NCBI GenBank assembly: GCA_031262245.1
Contig: JAISIJ010000356.1
Span: 1-34,459 of the forward strand
Direction: 5' to 3'
DNA from: Oscillospiraceae bacterium
GTDB taxonomy: Bacteria; Bacillota; Clostridia; Oscillospirales; Ruminococcaceae
Length of the DNA stretch: 34,459 bases
Each line of letters opens with the position of its first letter. Position 1 is the first letter of the stretch. This document shows positions 15,882 to 25,800 of the stretch, in pieces. The notes under the pieces are model-generated. The model had not been told where the DNA came from and searched no databases. It was given only the letters and a program-made list of their open reading frames with translations. The translations under genes and the position numbers were made by a program.

Positions 15882-17072
15882 TTAACTTTCAACTTCAATA
15901 TTATATTTTTTACGAAATTTAATTAAATCGTCGTCAAACTCCTTTTTATATTTTTCTGATTTAGCTAAAGAATCGTTGATTTTTGTCATAGTTTCATTTT
16001 TCGGTGATGTTATATAATCCAAACAATAATTATAAATTTCTATGTCAAGTTCGTAAGATTTTAATAGTATCTTATTGATTTTCAGCAACTCTTCATTGTC
16101 AATATCAACATCTTTTACTATATCAATCATTTCCTGTTGTTTGGGAAGAATTATATTTTTTAAAGTATTGTGTTGGTCGGGAGTGCTTAAATTAGCCCCG
16201 GCTATCTCCTTGTTAAATGTATCTATTACAGTTTCACTTAAAGAGAGTGCTTGGAAAATTTGATTGATATAATCGTCATAATCTCGTATCCCGGAGGAGC
16301 CTTTTACAGAATGGAAACAACCGCTTATTGCCAAAACAATTGAAACAGCAATAATAGTCATACCTTTGAGAAAAGATTTTTTCATTTTCTTTTCAATGGG
16401 GTTTTCTTGATATGAGATGTCAATGAAATGAGGGTCGGGGATAAGTTGTTCCTGTACATATTCATATTCCGCAAAGTCAACAGGGGTGTTTTTTTCGTGG
16501 AGATATATTCCGTATCCGATAACCGCACCTGAAATAAGACCGCCGAAATGTCCTAAAGCCGAGATATTGCCGCCATTTGCCATTGAATAGACAGTAAATG
16601 CAACATTCACAAGGATAGGGTTGATTAAAGCTGTTTTCCAAGGTTTATTTGAGAGAAAGGCATATACACAGAGGACACCCATTAATCCGAAAACAGCACC
16701 GCTTGCTCCTACAGTGACGGTTCGAGGGTCGGAGAATAATATAACAGCTAAGCCGCCGCAAACTCCTGTAAAGACATAGGCAACGGAATAATAAAACTGC
16801 CCCAATTCTTCTTCCGCAATCATTCCCAACCAAAACAAAGCATACATATTGAATAAAATGTGCATAACACTGCCGTGCATAAACATTGAGGAAAAGATAT
16901 TCAGAAAATTGCCGTCTTTAACCAATCCACCGTAGTAAAAAAGATTTTGTGCATCAATGTTTATTATATTGCCGCCGCTTTTAATCACAACAGCTAAATA
17001 TATTATGATATTTATTGCTATGAGTATATAAGTGATTACAGGATTTTTTACCATATTCGGTCTTAGGCTCAT
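15882..17072 (-). CDS. Rhomboid-family intramembrane serine protease with an extra C-terminal TM plus helical domain
   Basis: HILFNMYALFWLG, VGASGAVFGLMG (Ser), GHFGGLISGAVIG (His); long C-terminal extension. Confidence 0.88.
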   Translation of the reverse strand: MSLRPNMVKNPVITYILIAINIIIYLAVVIKSGGNIINIDAQNLFYYGGLVKDGNFLNIFSSMFMHGSVMHILFNMYALFWLGMIAEEELGQFYYSVAYVFTGVCGGLAVILFSDPRTVTVGASGAVFGLMGVLCVYAFLSNKPWKTALINPILVNVAFTVYSMANGGNISALGHFGGLISGAVIGYGIYLHEKNTPVDFAEYEYVQEQLIPDPHFIDISYQENPIEKKMKKSFLKGMTIIAVSIVLAISGCFHSVKGSSGIRDYDDYINQIFQALSLSETVIDTFNKEIAGANLSTPDQHNTLKNIILPKQQEMIDIVKDVDIDNEELLKINKILLKSYELDIEIYNYCLDYITSPKNETMTKINDSLAKSEKYKKEFDDDLIKFRKKYNIEVES

Positions 17073-17084
17073 AAATACCTCTTT

Positions 17085-17312
17085 TTATTCAATAGTTCGC
17101 ATTTCTTTGGCAAAGAGTTTTAAAGCTCTTTGCATTATAAATTCCACCCGAACACCTTGTTCGTCTGCCATTTCTTTGAAAACTTCATAGTCCTCATTTA
17201 GAATACCCAATTCAACTTTTTTGCCGATGTCATTAAAAAACGGATTTCTAACACCTTTTATTAATTCTTCTTTTGTATATTCTCTCCCTGCAATAACAAA
17301 TGTGTCTTTCAT
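17085..17312 (-). CDS. 75-aa protein of unknown function
   Basis: Start codon overlaps the stop of the upstream 45-aa ORF (TAATG). Confidence 0.6.
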   Translation of the reverse strand: MKDTFVIAGREYTKEELIKGVRNPFFNDIGKKVELGILNEDYEVFKEMADEQGVRVEFIMQRALKLFAKEMRTIE

Positions 17313-17449
17313 TACATATAATCCTTAAATTCTTCTAAAGGCTCATTAAAATCGTCAGCCATAAATATCTGTCCCTCAAATCTGCCTAATAATTCAGCAA
17401 ATTTGCTTTTGTGTTCAATTTCTTCATCTGGAACCATAATATTTGTCAT
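17312..17449 (-). CDS. 45-aa antitoxin-like protein MTNIMVPDEEIEHKSKFAELLGRFEGQIFMADDFNEPLEEFKDYM
   Basis: C-terminal MADDFNEPLEEFKDYM resembles the toxin-binding tail of small DUF2281/VapB-like antitoxins; not in the ORF track (below its length cutoff). Confidence 0.6.
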   Translation of the reverse strand: MTNIMVPDEEIEHKSKFAELLGRFEGQIFMADDFNEPLEEFKDYM

Positions 17450-17469
17450 TATGAAAAAATCCCCTTTCT

Positions 17470-18714
17470 TTACTCCGCTTTTTTAAAGCAAACGCTGGCG
17501 TTATGTCCGCCGAAACCGAGGGAGTTTGAGATTGCAGAGTAGACAGTTGTTTCAACATTGCCGTTAACACAGTAATCCAAATCACATTCTTCGTCGGGGA
17601 GTTTATATCCCACTGTTCTGTGGATAAAATCATTTTTAACAGAGAGAGCTGTTACAATAGCCTCAACTGCTCCCGCTCCGCCTAACAAATGCCCTGTCAT
17701 TGACTTTGTTGAGTTGATTTTAATATCTTTTGCTTTATCGCCGAAAGCTGTTTTTATTGCTGTTGTTTCATATTTATCATTGAGAGGTGTTGAAGTGCCG
17801 TGAGCGTTGATATAGCTTAAAGTTTCAAGGGGTGTTTCGGTAAATGCCTGTTTCATTGCAAAAGCTGCAGCCTCACCTGTGGGAGAGGGGGATGTCATAT
17901 GATAAGCGTCACAAGTTGCACCGTAACCGCAAATCTCAGCGTAAATCTTTGCACCTCTTGCTTTTGCCTGTTCATATTCCTCTAATAAAAGTATACCTGC
18001 ACCCTCACCCAAAACAAAACCGTTTCTTTCTTTGTCGAAAGGAATACTCGCTCTGGCTAAATCGTCAGATTTTGAGAGAGCTTTCATATTCGCAAAACCT
18101 GCCATTGCAAATTCCGTTACACAACTTTCTGTTCCTCCGCAAAGGCACATATCCAATTCGCCGTATTTAATCTTGCGGAAAGCCTCACCGACAGCGTGAG
18201 TTCCCGAGGAGCAAGCGGTTACGGGGGAATAGTTAACCCCCTTGAATTTTGAACGCATTGCAATTTCGCCTGCAACCATATTTATAATCATCATAGGGAT
18301 ATAGAAAGGTGAAACCCTCCCTGCACCTTTATTGAGAAATTTTGAGTGTTCCTGTTCGGTAAGGGAGATACCTCCTGTTCCGCAACCGACAATTACACCC
18401 TTGCGAAAAGGGTTTTCAATATCTTCTTCGGAAAAATCAAGCCCCGCATCAATTAAAGCCTCTTTAGCGGATACTACGGCAATTTGGGTAAATCTCTCCA
18501 TTCGCTTTGCGTCTTTGGGAGAAACAATACCGTCAACGGAGAAGTTTTTAATATCACCCACGATTTTAACGCCTAAATTTTCCGTATCGAAATCGTTTAT
18601 ATAGGAAAATCCGAGTTTGTTAGCTTTAATATTCTCCCAAAACTCTTTTACGCTGTTTCCCAAAGGGTTTACAGTACCCATTCCTGTAATTACTACTCTT
18701 TTTGTGTTTGTCAT
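17470..18714 (-). CDS. fabF: 3-oxoacyl-ACP synthase II
   Basis: VVITGMGTVNPLG, TACSSGTHA active-site Cys, NAHGTSTPLND, KSMTGHLLGGAG. Confidence 0.96.
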   Translation of the reverse strand: MTNTKRVVITGMGTVNPLGNSVKEFWENIKANKLGFSYINDFDTENLGVKIVGDIKNFSVDGIVSPKDAKRMERFTQIAVVSAKEALIDAGLDFSEEDIENPFRKGVIVGCGTGGISLTEQEHSKFLNKGAGRVSPFYIPMMIINMVAGEIAMRSKFKGVNYSPVTACSSGTHAVGEAFRKIKYGELDMCLCGGTESCVTEFAMAGFANMKALSKSDDLARASIPFDKERNGFVLGEGAGILLLEEYEQAKARGAKIYAEICGYGATCDAYHMTSPSPTGEAAAFAMKQAFTETPLETLSYINAHGTSTPLNDKYETTAIKTAFGDKAKDIKINSTKSMTGHLLGGAGAVEAIVTALSVKNDFIHRTVGYKLPDEECDLDYCVNGNVETTVYSAISNSLGFGGHNASVCFKKAE

Positions 18715-18755
18715 TTTTGTTGTTCTCCTAAAATATATATGGATAGTTTTTTATG

Positions 18756-19619
18756 TTAATAGTTTTTTGGCATTTTTCTATTATTAAGGTATCTGATAGA
18801 TGCAATAAACAGCAGACTTAAACAGATAATGATTAGAATAATATATGAGGCTATTTCTCCAAAAGACGTCCAATCAGTAGAAAAAATATCATCGGATTCT
18901 TCGTTTCGTTTTTGTTCAATTCGTTCTAAATTTCTTTGTCCCGGTAAATCCATTTCCAAAAACAAAAAAAGTAAAAAGCATAACCCGGAGGTTAAGAAAG
19001 AGAAAAAAGCAGTTTTTAAAAAAGTTTTGTTGAGGTAAAACTCTAACCCGAGCAGTATGCCTAATTCAATAAAAAGAATCAAAAGGGGAGATAAAAAAGG
19101 CAAAAGAAAGAAAAGGTCAAAAATAAAGGTAAGAGGAATAAAGAGAAAAATATTAACCCAAAACTTTTTTGTTTTGATAAAAGGGAGTTTCCCTCTTTTT
19201 ACAAAATATATGATAATTGCAATAATCAGCAAACTTAAACAGTAACAAGTAATGTATATATAGGTGATTGTTTCCACCAAACCGGGCATAGGAAACCATT
19301 GGCTCTCTTTTCTGTTTATTTCCTCTAATTTTTCTAAATGTTTTAGTCCTAATAAGAAATTATTAGGTAAAAAAGAGAAAAATAAAAGACAAGCCCAACT
19401 CGTTAAAAATCCGAAAAGTGGAGCTTTCAGATAATGTCGGTTAATTAAAAATTCCAATCCTATTAATATAATAAACTGGGATATTACAACGCAAAATTGC
19501 CAAAACTCTGTAAAATCAAATAGAAAGAAAAGGTCAAAAATAAAGGTAAGAGGAATAAAGAGAAAAATATTAACCCAAAACTTTTTGTTTTTAATAAAAA
19601 GGAATTTCTTCATAGTCAT
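18756..19619 (-). CDS. Two-module multi-TM protein of unknown function
   Basis: Internal duplication: KFWVNIFLFIPLTFIFDLFFLF(D/L)... occurs twice. Confidence 0.75.
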   Translation of the reverse strand: MTMKKFLFIKNKKFWVNIFLFIPLTFIFDLFFLFDFTEFWQFCVVISQFIILIGLEFLINRHYLKAPLFGFLTSWACLLFFSFLPNNFLLGLKHLEKLEEINRKESQWFPMPGLVETITYIYITCYCLSLLIIAIIIYFVKRGKLPFIKTKKFWVNIFLFIPLTFIFDLFFLLPFLSPLLILFIELGILLGLEFYLNKTFLKTAFFSFLTSGLCFLLFLFLEMDLPGQRNLERIEQKRNEESDDIFSTDWTSFGEIASYIILIIICLSLLFIASIRYLNNRKMPKNY

Positions 19620-20085
19620 AACTCTTTCTCCCTTTCTTTTTTATAGAATATACAATAATTGCAATAATCAGCAAACCTAAACAGGCAACGGAAAGAAAAA
19701 GATATGAGCCTATTTCTGACAAATACGACCAATCACCAAAAAATAAATCCTCGTATTCATCGTTGCGTCTTTCTGAAATTTGAGTTAGATTTTTTTGTCC
19801 CGGTAAATATATTCCCAAAAACAAAAAAAGCAAAAAGAACCAAAAGCAGAGGGAAGCGGTTAAGAAAGAGAAAAAGGCGGTTTTTAAAAAGGTTTTGTTA
19901 AGATAAATTTCAAACCATAGTAATATTCCGAATTCAATAACCAAAGCGAAAATGATACCATAACTCTCCCAAGTGTCAAAAGGCAAAAGAAACAAATGGT
20001 CAAAAATAAAAGTAAAGGGAATAAAAAGAAAAATATTAATCCAAAACTTTTTGTTTTTAATAAAAAGGAGTTTTTTATTCGTCAT
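19591..20085 (-). CDS. One-module multi-TM protein paralogous to its neighbours
   Basis: KKFWINIFLFIPFTFIFDHLFLLPF...LNKTFLKTAFFSFLTASLC...LPGQKNL. Confidence 0.75.
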   Translation of the reverse strand: MTNKKLLFIKNKKFWINIFLFIPFTFIFDHLFLLPFDTWESYGIIFALVIEFGILLWFEIYLNKTFLKTAFFSFLTASLCFWFFLLFLFLGIYLPGQKNLTQISERRNDEYEDLFFGDWSYLSEIGSYLFLSVACLGLLIIAIIVYSIKKKGRKSYDYEEIPFY

Positions 20086-21031
20086 AATTCTTTCTCATTT
20101 TCTTTTTTATGGAATGTATAATATTTGTTATGAAGCGTACAATATCTGCAATAATCGCTAAATAGAAACAGGTAGAAATAAGAAATATAAATAAGGTCAT
20201 TTCAGCCGAATGCGGCCAATCGCTCCAAATTATATCGGAGGTTTTTCCGTAGTGATTTTGTACAACTTTAATTAAAATCTCTTGTCCCGGTAAGTACATT
20301 CCCAAAGATGCAAAAAGGATAAAAAACAAAAAGCAGAGAATAGAAGTTAAGAAAGAGAAAAGGGTGGCTTTTAAAAAGGTTTTGTTGAGATAAAACTCTA
20401 AACCGAGCAATATACCTAAATCAATAGCAAAAGCGAAAAGGAAACCGTAACTCTCCCAAGTTTTGAAAGGGAAAATGATTAAAATACCAAAAACAAAGGT
20501 AAGAGGGATAAAGAGAAAAATATTAATCAGAAACTTTGTTTTGATAAAAGGAGTTTTTTTAATCGTCATAATTTTCGTCCTTTTTCGTTCACGAGCGAGA
20601 TGTATTATTTTGGCAATCGCGTATATGCCGCAGGCAATCGCGTATATGCCGCAGATTATCATACATATTACAAAAAAAGAAAAAGGTTCAATAATATAAT
20701 CCGGCGGTACGTCAAAGTCGGCGGGTTCTTTTGCATATTTTTCTTCAGTGAGTTTTACTAATTTATTCAATCCCGGGAGGATTTTCAACACACCGCCTAT
20801 AATTGAAAAGAAAAATCCAAAACTTGCAGTTAAAAAAGCAAATTTTGCGGCGTTTAAGCGATTTTTATTTATTATTCGCTCCGCTGTCATCAAAACAATC
20901 AATCCTATTACAGAAATAAGCAAATCGTATCGAAACCCGAAAAGCAAAAAGGATAAATCCAACAGGTAAGTGTAGGGGATAAAGAGAAAAATATTAATCA
21001 GAAATTTTTTAATATCCCGATTTTCTGTCAA
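20075..21031 (-). CDS. Two-module multi-TM protein paralogous to its neighbours
   Basis: KKFLINIFLFIPYTYLLDLSFLLF and TKFLINIFLFIPLTFVFGILIIFPF modules. Confidence 0.75.
   Translation of the reverse strand: MTENRDIKKFLINIFLFIPYTYLLDLSFLLFGFRYDLLISVIGLIVLMTAERIINKNRLNAAKFAFLTASFGFFFSIIGGVLKILPGLNKLVKLTEEKYAKEPADFDVPPDYIIEPFSFFVICMIICGIYAIACGIYAIAKIIHLARERKRTKIMTIKKTPFIKTKFLINIFLFIPLTFVFGILIIFPFKTWESYGFLFAFAIDLGILLGLEFYLNKTFLKATLFSFLTSILCFLFFILFASLGMYLPGQEILIKVVQNHYGKTSDIIWSDWPHSAEMTLFIFLISTCFYLAIIADIVRFITNIIHSIKKKMRKNYDE
20612..20653. repeat. Perfect 21-bp tandem duplication inside a TM-protein gene
   Basis: GGCAATCGCGTATATGCCGCA x2, encoding repeated CGIYAIA. Confidence 0.95.
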
Positions 21032-21198
21032 GGCTTACTCCTCCAACCCACTTATTTTAAGCTATTCAATACTATTTTACCATAAAATATTAAAAAAGTC
21101 AAGGGGTTTTAAATATTTTTTTAAGAAAAAATTTTTATTTTATACTTTATTATAGTAGTGATATGTAATAAAAAAACTTAAAAAGTGGTGAAAAAGCC

Positions 21199-21227
21199 TT
21201 GACGTTCTCGTCCTTTTATGATATGAT
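21199..21227 (+). promoter_or_regulatory. Promoter of the decarboxylase beta subunit gene
   Basis: TTGACG (21199-21204), 17-bp spacer, TATGAT (21222-21227). Confidence 0.65.
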
Positions 21228-21301
21228 TGTTCGGTGAATTTAGTATGCTGATAAATATGCGAAAAATTTGTCGGCATTTTTGAAAGGAATTTTTACGTAA
21301 A

Positions 21302-22504
21302 ATGAGTGAAGTATGGAGAATATTCGGCGATACTGTCGGTGACTTGTGGCAAACAAGCGGACTTTACAACCTCGGTTGGCAGGAAATTGCTTTGATACTG
21401 ATTTCCTTTGGATTTATGTATCTTGCAATTGTTAAAAAATTTGAACCGCTTTTGCTTTTGCCTATTGCTTTCGGTATGTTTTTAACAAATTTACCCTTCG
21501 CAGAGATGTATCACCCCGAACTCTTTGCCGGCAACCCGGCGGATATAAGTTACAGCGAGATACTCCACAACGGAGGACTGCTTGACTTGCTTTATTTGGG
21601 TGTTAAGTTGCAAATCTATCCGCCTTTGATATTCTTGGGTATCGGTTGTATGACTGACTTCGGACCTTTGATTTCAAACCCACGGTCGTTTTTATTGGGT
21701 GCGGCGGCGCAAGGTGGTATAATCTTAACATTCGTCGTTGCGGCACTTTTAGGATTTTCAGCAGCAGAGGCAGGCTCAATTGCGATAATCGGCGGTGCGG
21801 ACGGTCCTACCTCTATCTTTGTTTCAACAAAACTTCTCACCCAAAGCGAAAAAATTTCAACGGGTTCAATTGCATTGGCGGCATATACCTATATGGCGTT
21901 AGTGCCTGTTATTCAACCCCCGATTATGAAACTTCTTACAACTAAAAAAGAGCGTTCTGTTAAAATGCAGGCGTTACGTCAAGCAACAAAAACAGAAAAA
22001 ATCATTTTCCCCATTGCCGTTACATTAATAGTATCTCTTATGGTTCCCTCTGCAACTCCTCTTGTGGGTATGCTTATGTTAGGTAACTTAATGAAAGAGA
22101 GTGGTGTTTGCGAGCGTTTGGTTAAAACCGCCTCAAACGAATTAATGAATATTGTTACTATTTTCCTCGGTGTTTCCGTGGGAGCAACAACTCAAGCTGA
22201 CAAAATCCTCAACCTTGAATTCGGCAAAGTTATAATCTTAGGTGTATTTGCATTCGGTTTCGGAACAGCTTGCGGTTTGATTTTCGGTAAAATTATGTAT
22301 AAACTCAGCGGCGGAAAAGTCAACCCCCTTATCGGTTCGGCAGGTGTATCTGCAGTACCGATGGCGGCACGAGTAGCACAAAAAGTCGGTGCTCAAACCG
22401 ACCCCTCCAACTTCCTCCTTATGCACGCAATGGGGCCCAACGTAGCCGGAGTAATCGGTTCGGCAGTCGCTGCCGGAGTTTTATTATCTATTATACCATG
22501 GTAA
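21302..22504 (+). CDS. Sodium-translocating decarboxylase beta subunit (OadB/GcdB/MmdB family)
   Basis: PPLIFLGIGCMTDFGPLI, GGADGPTSIFVS, HAMGPNVAGVIGSAVAAG. Confidence 0.93.
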   Translation: MSEVWRIFGDTVGDLWQTSGLYNLGWQEIALILISFGFMYLAIVKKFEPLLLLPIAFGMFLTNLPFAEMYHPELFAGNPADISYSEILHNGGLLDLLYLGVKLQIYPPLIFLGIGCMTDFGPLISNPRSFLLGAAAQGGIILTFVVAALLGFSAAEAGSIAIIGGADGPTSIFVSTKLLTQSEKISTGSIALAAYTYMALVPVIQPPIMKLLTTKKERSVKMQALRQATKTEKIIFPIAVTLIVSLMVPSATPLVGMLMLGNLMKESGVCERLVKTASNELMNIVTIFLGVSVGATTQADKILNLEFGKVIILGVFAFGFGTACGLIFGKIMYKLSGGKVNPLIGSAGVSAVPMAARVAQKVGAQTDPSNFLLMHAMGPNVAGVIGSAVAAGVLLSIIPW

Positions 22505-22508
22505 GGCT

Positions 22509-22580
22509 ACTCTCGAAGTTCCGTAGATGTTTTCACAGTTGGCATTTTAGCTGACATTACCTCTGCACGTGTTCGAGAGT
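22509..22580. repeat. CTCTCGAAGTTCC-family repeat bounded by ACTCTCGAA/TTCGAGAGT inverted termini
   Basis: ACTCTCGAA 22509-22517 and TTCGAGAGT 22572-22580. Confidence 0.8.
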
Positions 22581-22631
22581 GTGATTTAACCTAATTATTC
22601 AGAGCGTTTCTGGAAAGAAGAAAATATGTAT

Positions 22632-22662
22632 TAAAAAAAGCACCCTTCGGGTGCTTTTTGTT
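22632..22662. terminator. Rho-independent terminator
   Basis: AAAAAAAGCACCC-TTC-GGGTGCTTTTTG. Confidence 0.85.
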
Positions 22663-22715
22663 GAATTTGTACAAAAAATCGATATATTTTTCTACACACA
22701 AAAAATAAAAATTTC

Positions 22716-22744
22716 TTGACAAAGGGGTATAAGAGGGGTATAAT
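22716..22744 (+). promoter_or_regulatory. Promoter of rpoBC
   Basis: TTGACA (22716-22721), 17-bp spacer, TATAAT (22739-22744). Confidence 0.8.
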
Positions 22745-22870
22745 TCTCTATTGTATCGGATTATATTTATACATTTAATTATGGGGAGGGTAAGTATACA
22801 AAAGTCTACATATTCAGACAGAATACTTACTGATAAACCCTTTTTTTTGTATGTGGAGGAACTGTATTAT

Positions 22871-25800
22871 ATGGTGAGAGTGAACGGCGTTGACATAAAT
22901 GTGAACCCAAAGCAACTCGGAAAAAACACTCGTATGAGTTTTGCGAAAATCAATGAAGTTTTGGAAATGCCTAACTTTATAGAGATTCAAAAGAATTCCT
23001 ATAAATGGTTTAAAGAAGAGGGGCTTAAGGAAGTTATAAGGGATATGTTGCCGATTACGGACTCTAACGGCAACCTTGAATTGTCTTTCCTTGATTATAC
23101 CATAGACGAGAAATCAAAATATACTATTGCGGAATGTAAAGAGCGTGACACAACCTATTCCGCCTCTTTGAGAGTTACCGCAAAGCTTTATAATAAAGAA
23201 ACCGGCATTATTAAATCTTCTCAGATTTATATGGGTGAGTTTCCTCTTATGACCGACAGCGGTACTTTCGTTGTCAACGGTGCGGAGCGTGTAGTTGTTT
23301 CTCAGCTGGTTCGTTCTCCCGGTGTTTATTATGCAAGTGAAAAGGACAAGACAGGTAAGGACCTTTTTTCCTCTACAATTATCCCCAACAGAGGTGCTTG
23401 GATTGAATACGAAATGGACAGTTTAGATAACTCCTATGTTCGTATTGACAAAAACAGAAAAATCCCTCTCACAACTTTTATACGTTCTATAGGTGTAAGT
23501 ACCGATGAAGATATTATATCAACTTTCGGTGAAGATATACTTTTAAGAACAACCATTGATAATAAAGACACTACTAAAAATCGTTCCGAAGCATTAATTG
23601 CGATGTATAAAGTTCTGCGTCCGGGTGAACCCCCCACTGTTGAAAGCGGTGAAAAGCACCTTAAGGACTTATTCTTTGACCCTCGCAGATATGATATGTG
23701 CCGTTTCGGCCGTTATAAATATAACAAAAAACTTGCTCTCTCAAACAGACTTGCAGGGCGTACTCTTTCACGTCCTCTTGTTCACCCTGTTACAGGTGAG
23801 GTTTTGGCGAATGAGGGAGATACAATTTCCACTGATAAAGCTTTTAAGTTTGAACAAATGGGTGTTAAGATTGCTTATGTTTTAACAGAGGCTAAGGAAT
23901 ATTATGTTAATGAAATAGGCGAAACACATATCCGCACTGTTGAACGTGAGGCAAAGATTATCGGTAACGGTATGGTTGATATCAACGGATATATTGATTT
24001 TGATGTTGAACATATCGGTATAAATGAAAAAGTTTCCTTTGCGGTTTTGAATGAAATCTTAAACGAATACGGTAAAGACGACAAAGACAAATTACTTGAG
24101 ATTTTTAAAGAACGCAAGAATGATTTAATGCCTAATAATATCACTTTGGACGATATTATTGCATCAATCAGCTATTATATTAATTTAAATGCGGGAGTGG
24201 GCAATGTTGACGATATTGACCATTTAGGCAACCGCCGTATACGTTCCGTAGGTGAATTGCTGCAAAATCAATTCAGAGTAGGTTTTGTGCGTATGGAACG
24301 TGCTATCAGAGAGAGAATTAATATGGTTCCTCTCCAAAATCGTCATAATAACAATGCAGACGAGGAAGAACCTCCGATAAACAGCGGAGATGAAGAGCTT
24401 GCCGAAGAACCCGTAAAATCCAAATTGAAAGTAACAGAGGTTACGGCGGCGGCTTTGGTAAATATTCGCCCTCTTACTTCTTGTATTCGTGAGTTTTTCG
24501 GTTCGTCACCTCTTTCTCAATTTATGGACCAAACTAATCCTCTTGCGGAATTGACGCATAAACGTCGTCTTTCTGCCTTGGGTCCCGGCGGTTTGAGCCG
24601 TGACAGAGCGGGATTTGAAGTTCGTGACGTTCACTATACCCATTATGGGCGTATGTGTCCTATTGAAACCCCTGAGGGACCGAATATCGGACTTATCTCT
24701 TACCTTGCATCTTTTGCTAAGGTTAATAAATACGGTTTTATTGAAGCTCCTTATCGTAAAATCAACAAGGAAACAGGTGTTGTTACAGAAGAAGTTGTGT
24801 ATATGACTGCTGATGTTGAAGACCTTTATGTTGTTGCACAGGCGAATGAACCTCTTACCGAAGACGGCAGATTTGCAAAATCCAAAGTTACTGCACGTTT
24901 CCGTGATAAGATTTTTGAATGTGAGGGTTCAAAAGCTGATTTTATGGACGTTTCGCCGAAAATGGTAGTGTCTGTTGCGACAGCTTGTATTCCCTTCCTT
25001 GAAAATGACGATGCTAACCGTGCGTTAATGGGTTCAAATATGCAACGTCAGGCTGTGCCGCTTTTGCGTACCGAAAGCCCTATTGTGGGTACGGGTATGG
25101 AATATAAAGCTGCTGTTGACTCGGGGATATGTATACTTGCAGAGGCAGACGGTGTTGTTACTGCCGTTTCCGCTGACGAGATTGTTATTCAAGACGATTC
25201 TTATATGAAACACGTTCAAAAACTTATCAAGTTTAAACGTTCCAACCAAGGTACTTGTGTTAATCACCACCCCATTGTGGAAAAAGGGGAAAGAGTTGTT
25301 AAAGGGCAGGTTATTGCAGACGGTCCGTCTACAAGTAACGGTGAAATCTCCTTAGGACGTAATGCTTTAATCGGCTTTATGACTTGGGAGGGTTATAACT
25401 ATGAGGACGCTGTTCTCTTAAACGAAAAAGTTGTTCGTGATGATATATTCACTTCCATTCATATTGAAGAATATGAAGTTGAATGTCGTGAAACTAAATT
25501 AGGTGCAGAAGAAATTACCCGAGAAATTCCAAACGTTTCGGATGATGCTAAAAAAGACCTTGACGAAAGAGGTATTATCAGAATAGGTGCGGAAGTTCGT
25601 TCGGGAGATATATTAGTGGGTAAGGTTACACCCAAAGGTGAAACCGACCTTTCCGCAGAAGAACGTTTGCTTAGGGCTATTTTCGGCGAAAAAGCCCGTG
25701 AAGTAAGGGATAACTCCTTGCGAGTTCCTCACGGTGAGGCAGGGGTAATTGTTGACGTTAAAGTCTTTACCCGTGAAAATTGTGACGAATTAGGTGCAGG

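Noticed and set aside
22751-22870. N-terminal extension of rpoB in the ORF track
   Set aside because: Non-conserved sequence beginning 6 nt after the -10 box; [11 protein letters not shown] with a GGAGG SD at 22871 is a better start
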